From contig CAYWNA010000353.1 of the NCBI GenBank assembly GCA_964459305.1, positions 1 through 11,303 on the forward strand: a stretch of 11,303 nucleotides of DNA, in the 5' to 3' direction. Below are positions 1 through 6,835 of this stretch, in pieces. The position numbers and the translations under genes are program-made. Numbering within the stretch: the first letter of the stretch is position 1; each line of letters begins with the position of its first letter. Below the pieces are notes generated by a model. That model saw only the letters and a list, made by a program, of their open reading frames with translations. It was not told where the DNA came from and did not search any database. Source of the stretch: CAYWNA01 sp964459305 (lineage in GTDB: Bacteria > Planctomycetota > Planctomycetia > Pirellulales > Pirellulaceae).

Positions 1-24
1 TTCTTGTCCACACAAGCCAAAACA

Positions 25-2673
25 TCAAAACACCGACCGGTGACCGGTTACGGCGATGGTGCGCATAGCGTTGAGGATCTCGTCTCGCTTAGTCTTGTCC
101 GGTTCCGCATACAGTTGTTTGCGAGCCTGCAAGAACCGGACGACGTTCATGCTCGAGCGCATGCAACAGAGGATCGACTTGGCGATACCATGCTCGCGTC
201 GGGCGGCTTGCTGCTTTTGCGGCGGCACCTCGGCCATCGCCTTTTCCATCACATCGAGCCCGCGCTGCCACTCGGGCTGAAGTAGGCCGAAGTATTTCAG
301 GAAAATGCCCGGTCCCCAAGGTTTTGTCCAGTTGAGGTCATTCTGCCAACTTCGTACGCCGCCGGCGCCGGGTATCGAACGGTCGAGATAGAGCGGCTGG
401 CCTGGGCCGACCTGGATCGGGCCGGGATAGCGGGACACGTTGTCGGAATAGGGATAATAGGTAATGGCCTTGCTGAAGCGAGCCCAAGCCTCGACGAAAC
501 CCGGAGCCGCCTCAACGCCGAACTCTCGGCCCGCCAGATCCAGGAGCAACCGGTCGATCTTGGGCTCGTTGTCCCACGAGTACCATTTTAGTATCTCCGC
601 GTTGAAGTTCGGCGAGTAGCCGTGGTGCGTCCAGTTGGCCAAAAAGGCACTGATGGGATACTCACGCATTGCCGCGATGCGACGGTGAAACTGTTGCGGG
701 ATCGGGATGTACGGCACGTTGACGAACTCATTGGCGTACGAGTGCGAGGTCTTGGCCGAGAGTTTCAAGCCACTGGCAATTGCAACCTCGGCATGCTTCA
801 CAAAATGTTCCGGCGGGCCGATCTCGCTGATGATGTAATCGCCCGACACATGACGCACCCCGCCACGCTCGACAATCGAACCCTTGGCAAACCCCGGCTG
901 GAACGTGACGTCCTTGGGCAACTTTGGAATCCCACGGATCACCCACTCGGGATGTCCCGTGTAATAAGACCAGGCAATCAACTCGGTGTTGGGGTCCACC
1001 TGCTTCATTGCCTTGTTGATCGTCGTGATGTACTCCGTGACGATATCTTCCGGCAGCCGGTCTTTGCATCGCGGACAACGGGACCGACTGCGGGCACAAC
1101 TGAAGAACCCCTCGCTATCGAAGATCACCACCAAGCCCTTCAACCCCGGTACGCGTTGAAAAATGTGCCGGGTGGTTTCAGCGAAATACCCTTGTACCCG
1201 CGGGTCGCTCGTACACATCGAGTTGCCCCACGAGTAGCCTTGGCTGTCCGGGTACTTCTCATAGAGCGATTTTGGCACGTGGTGATGGTAGTTGGTCGCG
1301 TAGTAGAGATAAACGTCGATGCCGAACTTCTTGGCCCGGCCGACAAGATCGCGCATACGACGGTAGCGACGATTCACCGTGTCCTTGTCGTAGACTTCGG
1401 GAAAGATCTCCTGTGGGGTGCCATAGGGGCGGGGCGTTTGGCTGTTGTTCAACTCAGGAAAAAACTCTGAATCGTGCGTGAACTCCTCCAGGTTGGCGTA
1501 GGCGTAGATGGCGTTGAACCCTTGATGCGAGATCGTCGACAAGAAACCGTCCGTGTAGATATTCGGTTGGGAAAACTCCGTCAAGAAAGTGTTTGCCGGG
1601 CCGATCCGTTGGGTGAGCCGCGGGCTGAACAGGCACTTCTTGGTGACAGTTCCTTGCTTAATAAACGGCCCTTCCGCAAAACCCACGACATCTTCAAAAT
1701 GGTAAATCGCCCGCATGGCGCCGCGGTCGTCGGCGCCGCAAAGAATGATCCGATCGGGTTTCACCGTGACCCGGTAGCTTTCCGATCCACTGAGCCCCTC
1801 GGCTTGATCGGGAAGCGCCGTCACGTCGCCCACGACGATGGCTTTCTCCCACTGGGAAGCATCGGCAATGGTTTTCCGGCGATCTACCCGCAACTTGATC
1901 CCCATGACACGATCCAAATACATTTGCAGGTCGGCGATGGCCGTATCTATCACGATGTTGCCTTCGGAGGGAGCGATGATTGACCAATCGGAATCGATTG
2001 CCACCTCATCCGGCCCCACCTTCCGTTTTGGATCGCGGAGCAACGTGGCATCGGTATTGGGCGGCCGGGTGATTCGCCGAACGAACTCGAAACGTTCTTC
2101 GACACCCGGTGGATCGCCCGGGCCCACCGAGGTCAATAGACAATAGGAGAGTGGAAGTGCTTCGCGGCCCTTCGGCGCAATGGCTGTCCCGCGTGCTTTT
2201 TCGGGCATTCCCTCGCCATCGCGTGGTCCATAGGCCAGATAGTAGTCGTCGGGATAATTGCCCCGCTCGGCCCGCAGGGTCAGGTAGAGTTCTTCGCCAG
2301 GCGTGACCTCTTGCGGCGCGAAGTCGCCGCCGTAGGACAGATCGTACAGCGCGATGATCTCGTCGGCCGTGATGGCGCCGCTGGCGATCTCTGCCCCACC
2401 CCGCGTTCTACCCAACGTCCAGAGCAGGCGTCCCGGCGAACCGGCGCGGGTTACCTTGAACCGGACACCACAAACGTCCTTGGCACCGGCCGGTATCGTG
2501 ATCACCTGGCCAACTCCGGCGTAATCACCGGCATCCACTGCGCGCATCCGGTAAGGACACTCGCGGGCGAGATGTTCGTAGTCATATCTCAGCAGCGTCG
2601 TCGGTTCGCCCTGTGCGGCGGCGCAACAGGCAAGGGTCAATAGCAGGCAGGCGAGTCGTTGTGGGCGTGACAT
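25..2673 (-). CDS. Secreted glycoside-hydrolase-like protein (GH20/GH67/DUF4838-type architecture)
   Basis: 882 aa from the chosen ATG at 2673. An ATG 39 bp further upstream would overlap the preceding gene and would hide the signal peptide, whereas 2673 has AAGGAG 9 nt upstream. Residues 1-20 form a signal peptide (LACLLLTLACCAAA, likely cut after AAA), so the protein is exported. Residues 58-182 are a beta-rich domain related to the C-terminus of the upstream esterase. Residues about 217-345 resemble the non-catalytic N-terminal domain of GH20/GH67 enzymes (VVGD, YRV, ADDRGAMRAIYHFED). From about 350 on a TIM-barrel-like region follows (SHQGFNAIYAYANLEEF, AKKFGIDVYLYY), with an acidic strand end FDSEG (D519, E521) and a Cys cluster C526-x6-C533-x2-C536 that may bind metal. 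Last gene of the leftward operon. The C-terminus (VTGHRSVF) looks abrupt and overlaps a 7-bp tandem duplication. The fold class is fairly likely; substrate and catalytic residues are unknown, and it could be binding-only. Confidence 0.78.
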   Translation of the reverse strand: MSRPQRLACLLLTLACCAAAQGEPTTLLRYDYEHLARECPYRMRAVDAGDYAGVGQVITIPAGAKDVCGVRFKVTRAGSPGRLLWTLGRTRGGAEIASGAITADEIIALYDLSYGGDFAPQEVTPGEELYLTLRAERGNYPDDYYLAYGPRDGEGMPEKARGTAIAPKGREALPLSYCLLTSVGPGDPPGVEERFEFVRRITRPPNTDATLLRDPKRKVGPDEVAIDSDWSIIAPSEGNIVIDTAIADLQMYLDRVMGIKLRVDRRKTIADASQWEKAIVVGDVTALPDQAEGLSGSESYRVTVKPDRIILCGADDRGAMRAIYHFEDVVGFAEGPFIKQGTVTKKCLFSPRLTQRIGPANTFLTEFSQPNIYTDGFLSTISHQGFNAIYAYANLEEFTHDSEFFPELNNSQTPRPYGTPQEIFPEVYDKDTVNRRYRRMRDLVGRAKKFGIDVYLYYATNYHHHVPKSLYEKYPDSQGYSWGNSMCTSDPRVQGYFAETTRHIFQRVPGLKGLVVIFDSEGFFSCARSRSRCPRCKDRLPEDIVTEYITTINKAMKQVDPNTELIAWSYYTGHPEWVIRGIPKLPKDVTFQPGFAKGSIVERGGVRHVSGDYIISEIGPPEHFVKHAEVAIASGLKLSAKTSHSYANEFVNVPYIPIPQQFHRRIAAMREYPISAFLANWTHHGYSPNFNAEILKWYSWDNEPKIDRLLLDLAGREFGVEAAPGFVEAWARFSKAITYYPYSDNVSRYPGPIQVGPGQPLYLDRSIPGAGGVRSWQNDLNWTKPWGPGIFLKYFGLLQPEWQRGLDVMEKAMAEVPPQKQQAARREHGIAKSILCCMRSSMNVVRFLQARKQLYAEPDKTKRDEILNAMRTIAVTGHRSVF
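35..48 (-). repeat. 7-bp tandem duplication at the 3' end of the GH-like gene
   Basis: The plus strand reads GACCGGT twice back to back, 23 bp before the right edge of the coding frame's stop codon is reached from inside the gene. The unit is not a multiple of three, so a duplication here shifts the frame. With one copy removed the frame would bypass the stop at 25-27 and stay open to the window edge, a distance of only about ten codons. Whether this is a real recent duplication cannot be decided from this sequence alone. Confidence 0.5.
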
Positions 2674-2682
2674 GGCAGGGTT

Positions 2683-2688
2683 CTCCTT
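2683..2688 (-). promoter_or_regulatory. Ribosome binding site deciding the start of the GH-like gene
   Basis: AAGGAG on the minus strand, 9 nt before the ATG at 2673. It lies inside the 19-bp gap between the esterase stop codon and the GH-like start. It supports 2673 rather than the earlier in-frame ATG at 2712. Confidence 0.7.
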
Positions 2689-2692
2689 CGGT

Positions 2693-5600
2693 TCATTTCG
2701 AGGGCGAGGCATCCTGCGGCCGGTCCGTCAGCACACGATACGACAGGCCGAAACCGCCGCCCCAGTGCTTTCCGCCGAGTGGCCGAGGGCCGTAAATGAC
2801 GTAGTGGTCTGCCGGTGCGGTGCCTTGGGCACAACCGATCTCGAAATAGACCAACTGCCCGGGGCGGATCGCTTGCGGGTCGATCTGAAGCGGACACCAC
2901 GTTCGCTGCGAAGGAGACGCCGCATCGGCCGGCAGCGTCGCCACGCCAAGATCCTGTTTCCCCGGCGCGGTGCCAAACCGGACTTCCGGCGGCCCCGGCT
3001 TGCCGACGCGCGACAGCCTCACCGCCATGCCGCGAAGCTCCTTGGCGCCGGACGGGATCCAGAATCGCCCGCCGATTCGCGACTCGGCGCGGCGGTCGAG
3101 AACGCGTTCGACGAGCGGATCGCCATCCCGGCCAACCGTGCGTTCGGGCCGCAGGGACCGGTCGAGGAAGTCGAACGTCTCCACGCCGTGGATTTCGTGG
3201 GTGCCGTCGTAGTGCGCCAGTTCGATGCGGTCGCTCAGGCCCAAATGATCGCGCACGGCGAGCACTTGCTTCCAGGCGTACGCCGTCCACTCAGGCGTGG
3301 TGATTCCGTCGCGCTGGCCGAATTCGATGCAGACCGGCCGCGGAGCCATCATCGTGATGAGTTCGACGTGAGTGAAACGGTGCAACACGTCCCAGTTGTA
3401 GAAGTCCTCGTCGCCATGCCGGAGGTAGCTGGTCGCCGTGTAGTCGGCGGTGATCTTGCTCCGCCAATCGTTGAAATGACCGGAAGGGATGATCGCCTTC
3501 ACGCGGTCCACCAGCGGGGCGATCCAGAGCGCGGAGTACCCGCCGTACGAGAGGCCGTAGTATCCGACCCGCTCGGGGTCGACAAACGGCAGCGTCTGGA
3601 GGAAATCGATCGCCCGCTGGGTCTTGGCAACGGCCATCGCAACACGCATCATGCCGACCGCGTCGGCCAGCCGCACTTGGTCGTTGAGCCCTTCGGTTGG
3701 GCGCCGGTGCATGATGAAAGGCGCGAACACGACATAGCCGTGCTCAGCGAGATGACGCCCGAACTCGTGGTATGCCGTGTCACGGGTTTGCCCTAGCCCG
3801 GTCACCATCTCCGGAGTGCCGCTGAGGCCGTGCTGGGCAATCACCGTCGGCACGCGGCCGCTGACGTTCTTCGGAACAAGAAGGTTCCCGTAGAGTTCGA
3901 CGCCCTCGGTCACGTCGAGCATCACGCGGTAGGCCCTGTACTTATCGGTGTCGAGCGCAAGTTCCGTTCGAGGATGAAGGGGCGTCGCGTCCGTCGGCAC
4001 CTTGCCCACCAGCTCCCTATAATCGTCGAGCATGGCCGTCTGGATCGACGGGAAGTCGGCTGGCGGACGCTGGGTGATGCGCCACCGCTCCTGCCGTTTT
4101 TTTTCGCTTCGGTCGACCTGATCGCGAAGGCATTTCAGTCGCTCCTCGAAATGCTGGTCGCGAACCGTCCGGACTCGATCTTCCTGTATGTGAATCTCCG
4201 GGACCATCGAGCCGTCCTGACGCTCCGGCAGCCCAAGGGCGTCGGCGACGCGGGAAACGGAAGCAGCGATCAACTCCGCCTCGGGGATGTCGTCGAGCCG
4301 AACGAGTCGGTCCCTTGCGTCGAGGCCCTCGTAGAAACGGACGGCCCGGTTGAATTCGAGTGTCGTACTCTGCTCGGCAATCGGGGACCCGCGCGAGCCG
4401 ACAATCGTAAGCTCCCGCGGAGCAACGAGTGCGGCAAGTTCCGCATCGCCGAACTCCAGGAGCCGCCCGGGCAGACGCCGGTCGACCGGCTCGTCCGAGC
4501 ACCGGTCGTGGGTCTCGAAATAGTCGCCCACCGCCGCGGCCCGGATGCGCCGGTCGAGCGCGGTCGTCAAAAGCGTCGTCATGCCGCCTTGTCCGATCCC
4601 CGCCAGGCCGATGCGTGCCGGATCGACGTCGGGCCGCTCGGCGAGGTAGTCGATCGCGGCCAGTACGTCCTGCACGTCGAGGCCGGGCATGGTGCGGCCG
4701 ACGACGTACCCCAGCCGGTAAAGGATCATGCGGCGGTCTTTGTGGTTGGTTGTCTTGCAGTACGGATGGTCGCGAAGCCGCTCGATCGACTGGGGCAGAT
4801 ACACGATCGCACCTCGGGCCAGCAGATTGCTCAGCCACAGCGGGGGCTTGGTATCGCCACCCAGGCCGGCCAACTGCTCCGGCCACGTGGTTGCCTCCGC
4901 ACAGACGATCGCCGCCGGATGCCGCCCACCGGTATTGGGCACCAGCAGCAGCCCACGGGCCGAGAGTCCGGAAAACATCGGAATCGTGATCCGTTCGATG
5001 CGACATCCGTCCCCCTCGGCGACCGGCTCGCTCTTGGCACCGGCGAGGTGAGCTTTGCCTTGCACCAGGCCGAGCATGGCGAGGCAGTTGGCCCGGTGCG
5101 CCGCAACCGACTTCGCATAGGCCTCGCGTGACGCGAAATCGGGCTGCCAACGCGCGTCGCGGAGATTGCGGGCCTGCTCGATCCGCTGCCGAAAGTAGCC
5201 GATCAATTGCTCGATGTGCGCCGAGGCAATCTTGCCGACGTCGTCGCGCACCGCAAGCAGCTCGGTGCCGGCGAGCGGGACGGGCGCGGGCGGCGGTTTG
5301 TAGACATACGGCGGAAGTACGGGCTCCACTCGCCGTTCATCGGGGCTCGCGATCCGTAGGTTTCGAAATCTCGCCGTGATCGGTTGCTCGCCGCTGGTGA
5401 TCATCAAGGCGATCGAACCGGCGTCCAACCGCGCGTCGCTCGCTCGGAAGACAGCCTTGTCGTCAATCGAGACGCTCATTTCCTCATCCCGAGCCTCCAA
5501 ACGCACCTTGTGCCAACCGCGGCAGTCGTACTCGGCGACCGATTGGACAACCAGTTGCCACGCCCGGTCGTGGTAGCAGTAGATTTCCGCCTCGCCTGTT

Positions 5601-5953
5601 GTTCGAATGCGAAACAAGTAGCAGTTTTCCAGATCGTTCGGGCGTTTCTGGCGAAACACGATACTGCCCACAGCCCAACCGTGGCTGCCGGGATCGGTTG
5701 TCTGCATCTCCACTTCGAGCGTGAAGTCAGCGAAACGCCGGCCTCGAATCACCAGTCGCTGGTTTCCGTCGGCGGCATCTCCACGCCCCGTCAGAACGCC
5801 GTCTTCGGCAATCCAGCGGCCACCTGTGGCGGCCCACCGCTCAGGATCGAGCTTCGAAAATTCGTCGCATTGAAGGACGCTGCCGCTTTCGGCAAGAACA
5901 CCGGTGACCGCCAACAGGCCAGCCACCGTCAGCGAGGCAGCCAATTTTCTCAT
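2693..5953 (-). CDS. Secreted tandem alpha/beta-hydrolase (acetyl-xylan-esterase-like) with DUF1080-like front domain
   Basis: 1086 aa from the ATG at 5953, which has GTGGAG 7 nt upstream and directly begins the signal peptide (MRKLAASLTVAGLLAVTGVLA, cut after VLA). Earlier in-frame starts lack a Shine-Dalgarno and overlap the regulator. Domains in order: residues about 30-202, a concanavalin/LamG-like DUF1080 domain; about 330-575, a first alpha/beta-hydrolase whose nucleophile elbow reads GIGQGG (Gly454 in place of Ser); about 585-650, a charged linker; about 660-935, a second hydrolase with an intact triad, namely GLSYGG (Ser802), GQRDG (Asp882) and GTHEIHG (His919 or His922), plus an oxyanion-type HGLSG; about 960-1078, a C-terminal beta-rich domain shared with the downstream gene. 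The second domain probably hydrolyses an ester, such as acetyl groups on a glycan, outside the cytoplasm. Middle gene of the leftward operon. Esterase activity is likely; the exact substrate is unknown. Confidence 0.85.
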   Translation of the reverse strand: MRKLAASLTVAGLLAVTGVLAESGSVLQCDEFSKLDPERWAATGGRWIAEDGVLTGRGDAADGNQRLVIRGRRFADFTLEVEMQTTDPGSHGWAVGSIVFRQKRPNDLENCYLFRIRTTGEAEIYCYHDRAWQLVVQSVAEYDCRGWHKVRLEARDEEMSVSIDDKAVFRASDARLDAGSIALMITSGEQPITARFRNLRIASPDERRVEPVLPPYVYKPPPAPVPLAGTELLAVRDDVGKIASAHIEQLIGYFRQRIEQARNLRDARWQPDFASREAYAKSVAAHRANCLAMLGLVQGKAHLAGAKSEPVAEGDGCRIERITIPMFSGLSARGLLLVPNTGGRHPAAIVCAEATTWPEQLAGLGGDTKPPLWLSNLLARGAIVYLPQSIERLRDHPYCKTTNHKDRRMILYRLGYVVGRTMPGLDVQDVLAAIDYLAERPDVDPARIGLAGIGQGGMTTLLTTALDRRIRAAAVGDYFETHDRCSDEPVDRRLPGRLLEFGDAELAALVAPRELTIVGSRGSPIAEQSTTLEFNRAVRFYEGLDARDRLVRLDDIPEAELIAASVSRVADALGLPERQDGSMVPEIHIQEDRVRTVRDQHFEERLKCLRDQVDRSEKKRQERWRITQRPPADFPSIQTAMLDDYRELVGKVPTDATPLHPRTELALDTDKYRAYRVMLDVTEGVELYGNLLVPKNVSGRVPTVIAQHGLSGTPEMVTGLGQTRDTAYHEFGRHLAEHGYVVFAPFIMHRRPTEGLNDQVRLADAVGMMRVAMAVAKTQRAIDFLQTLPFVDPERVGYYGLSYGGYSALWIAPLVDRVKAIIPSGHFNDWRSKITADYTATSYLRHGDEDFYNWDVLHRFTHVELITMMAPRPVCIEFGQRDGITTPEWTAYAWKQVLAVRDHLGLSDRIELAHYDGTHEIHGVETFDFLDRSLRPERTVGRDGDPLVERVLDRRAESRIGGRFWIPSGAKELRGMAVRLSRVGKPGPPEVRFGTAPGKQDLGVATLPADAASPSQRTWCPLQIDPQAIRPGQLVYFEIGCAQGTAPADHYVIYGPRPLGGKHWGGGFGLSYRVLTDRPQDASPSK
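4097..4104 (-). other. A8 homopolymer in the interdomain linker of the esterase
   Basis: Eight consecutive A residues on the coding strand, covering codons Glu617-Lys618-Lys619, in an otherwise GC-rich gene. It falls precisely between the two hydrolase domains. A8 tracts can cause polymerase slippage. One alternative frame here reaches a stop at 4017-4019, which would release a protein lacking the active second hydrolase. No evidence shows that slippage happens. Confidence 0.4.
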
Positions 5954-5960
5954 GATGGTT

Positions 5961-5966
5961 CTCCAC
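5961..5966 (-). promoter_or_regulatory. Ribosome binding site deciding the start of the esterase gene
   Basis: GTGGAG on the minus strand, 7 nt before the ATG at 5953. The upstream in-frame candidates at 5968 and 6007 have no comparable site. The 5953 start also places the hydrophobic signal sequence at the very N-terminus. Confidence 0.65.
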
Positions 5967-5994
5967 ATTGCCCGTCCGCGCGATGACGTGTGGG

Positions 5995-6699
5995 TTAGAG
6001 ATACCATTTCAAGTCCGCCTTTCCGGTTTCGACGAATTTCAGAATGTAGCGTTGGCCGTTGGAGACGTGCTCCCGCATCAGTCGCTCAGCGTCGTCGGGC
6101 CGGTCTTGCTCGATTGCCTCGACGATTCTCTTGTGCTCAAGGTACGTTGCCTCACGCCTTGCGCTCGGCGTCTCGTCCCCGGCGACCATCGGTACCCAGA
6201 AGCTTCGCTTCGCGCGACCGAGCGATTCGTTTCCGGCAGTCTCAACGATCCGCTCGTGCAGTTGCCGGTCCAACCGTATCCCTTGTCGCACGTGCTCCTC
6301 GTTGTCCGAACAACAGAGTTGGTAGCACCGTTCGACCATCTCCAGCAGTTCGGCGATGTCTTGTCGACTAACCCGCCGACAACACAATCTGGCAGCCAGT
6401 CCGTCGAGCACACTCCGCACTTGCCAAGCTTCCACGAGTTTCCCGATGTCCAACTTGTCAACGAAGAAGCCCAGGTTCTCCTCCGCACGCAGCAGCCCCA
6501 CGCTGGCCAACTCGAACAGCACCTCTCGGACAACGCTCACCGAAGAACCCAGTTCGTTGGCAAGCTCCTGTTGGATCAGCCGAGCTCCGGGCGGATACCG
6601 CCCACTGAAGATCATTTCCCGCAATCTTTCGCGGACCTGTTGCCGTTTGTTCCGAGTTGCTGAAGCGGAATCAGGGCCCAAAGGTGACTTTCTGGTCAT
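5995..6699 (-). CDS. GntR-family transcriptional regulator, FCD (FadR C-terminal) subfamily
   Basis: 234 aa, the usual length for this family. Residues about 18-82 form the winged helix-turn-helix (REMIFSGRYPPGARLIQQEL, then SVSVVREVLFELASVGLL and the wing NLGFFV). Residues about 88-215 form the all-helical FCD ligand-binding domain. It keeps the expected metal-site residues: Asp144 and His148 (LDRQLHERI), His189 (LEHKRIVEAI) and His211 (MREHV), so a metal plus a carboxylate or sugar-acid effector is plausible. It is the first gene of the leftward unit and sits next to the divergent control region, so it probably controls itself and both operons through the ATTCG repeats. No strong Shine-Dalgarno is seen before the ATG at 6699. 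The start is nonetheless the only good one upstream of the HTH. Family assignment is firm; effector and sign of regulation (more often repression in this family) are inferred. Confidence 0.93.
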   Translation of the reverse strand: MTRKSPLGPDSASATRNKRQQVRERLREMIFSGRYPPGARLIQQELANELGSSVSVVREVLFELASVGLLRAEENLGFFVDKLDIGKLVEAWQVRSVLDGLAARLCCRRVSRQDIAELLEMVERCYQLCCSDNEEHVRQGIRLDRQLHERIVETAGNESLGRAKRSFWVPMVAGDETPSARREATYLEHKRIVEAIEQDRPDDAERLMREHVSNGQRYILKFVETGKADLKWYL

Positions 6700-6716
6700 T
6701 TCAATGCAGGACCGTC

Positions 6717-6745
6717 TTGAAACAAAGTTCTCACTCGGCTAAATT
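6717..6745 (+). promoter_or_regulatory. Candidate sigma70-type promoter for the rightward operon
   Basis: TTGAAA (6717-6722), a 17-nt spacer, then TAAATT (6740-6745). This matches the -35 consensus at 5 of 6 positions and the -10 at 4 of 6, with ideal spacing. The -10 box runs into the ATTCG repeats, and the predicted transcription start (about 6752) falls inside them, an arrangement typical of a repressor-controlled promoter. No equally good promoter was found for the leftward unit. Based on pattern matching only. Confidence 0.4.
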
Positions 6746-6779
6746 CGAATACATTCGAATGCATTCGTAGCGCCGAATG
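6743..6779. promoter_or_regulatory. Probable operator: 10-bp-phased ATTCG repeats and 22-bp near-palindrome
   Basis: ATTCGAAT at 6743-6750 and again at 6753-6760, with ATTCG at 6763-6767, gives three copies exactly 10 bp apart, so they lie on one face of the helix. The centre CATTCGAATG (6752-6761) is a perfect palindrome. It extends to a 22-bp inverted repeat (6746-6767) with one mismatched pair. A further CGAATG at 6774-6779 is an inverted partner of CATTCG at 6762-6767 across 6 bp. The site lies between the divergent regulator and kinase genes and overlaps the candidate -10 box. It is probably bound by the GntR/FCD regulator encoded at 5995-6699 (inference). Confidence 0.65.
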
Positions 6780-6821
6780 TAGCTCCTTCGTGAATCGCTG
6801 TCAAGCGGATGGTCTTCGCCC

Positions 6822-6827
6822 GAGGGG
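6822..6827 (+). promoter_or_regulatory. Ribosome binding site deciding the kinase start
   Basis: GAGGGG, 8 nt before the ATG at 6836. It favours 6836 over the in-frame ATG at 6809, which would place this site inside the coding sequence and has no clear site of its own. Confidence 0.6.
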
Positions 6828-6835
6828 CGACACAA

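Noticed and set aside
3..16. Inverted repeat CTTGT-CCAC-ACAAG just downstream of the glycosidase-like stop, considered as a terminator
   Set aside because: The stem is only 5 bp, not GC-rich, and no T-run follows before the window ends.
622..1470. Plus-strand open frame of 282 aa
   Set aside because: It is antisense to the glycosidase-like gene, has low-complexity Arg/Val-rich content and matches no family motif.
2672..5131. Long plus-strand open frames (374 aa at 2672-3796 and 433 aa at 3830-5131)
   Set aside because: They lie antisense to the esterase, have no recognisable domains and lack a good ribosome binding site. They reflect codon bias in a GC-rich gene.
4017..5150. Minus-strand open frame of 377 aa overlapping the esterase in another frame
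   Set aside because: It is Arg/Pro/Ala-rich with no domain signal, while the esterase frame carries clear motifs throughout. It matters only as the frame a slip at the A8 tract might enter.
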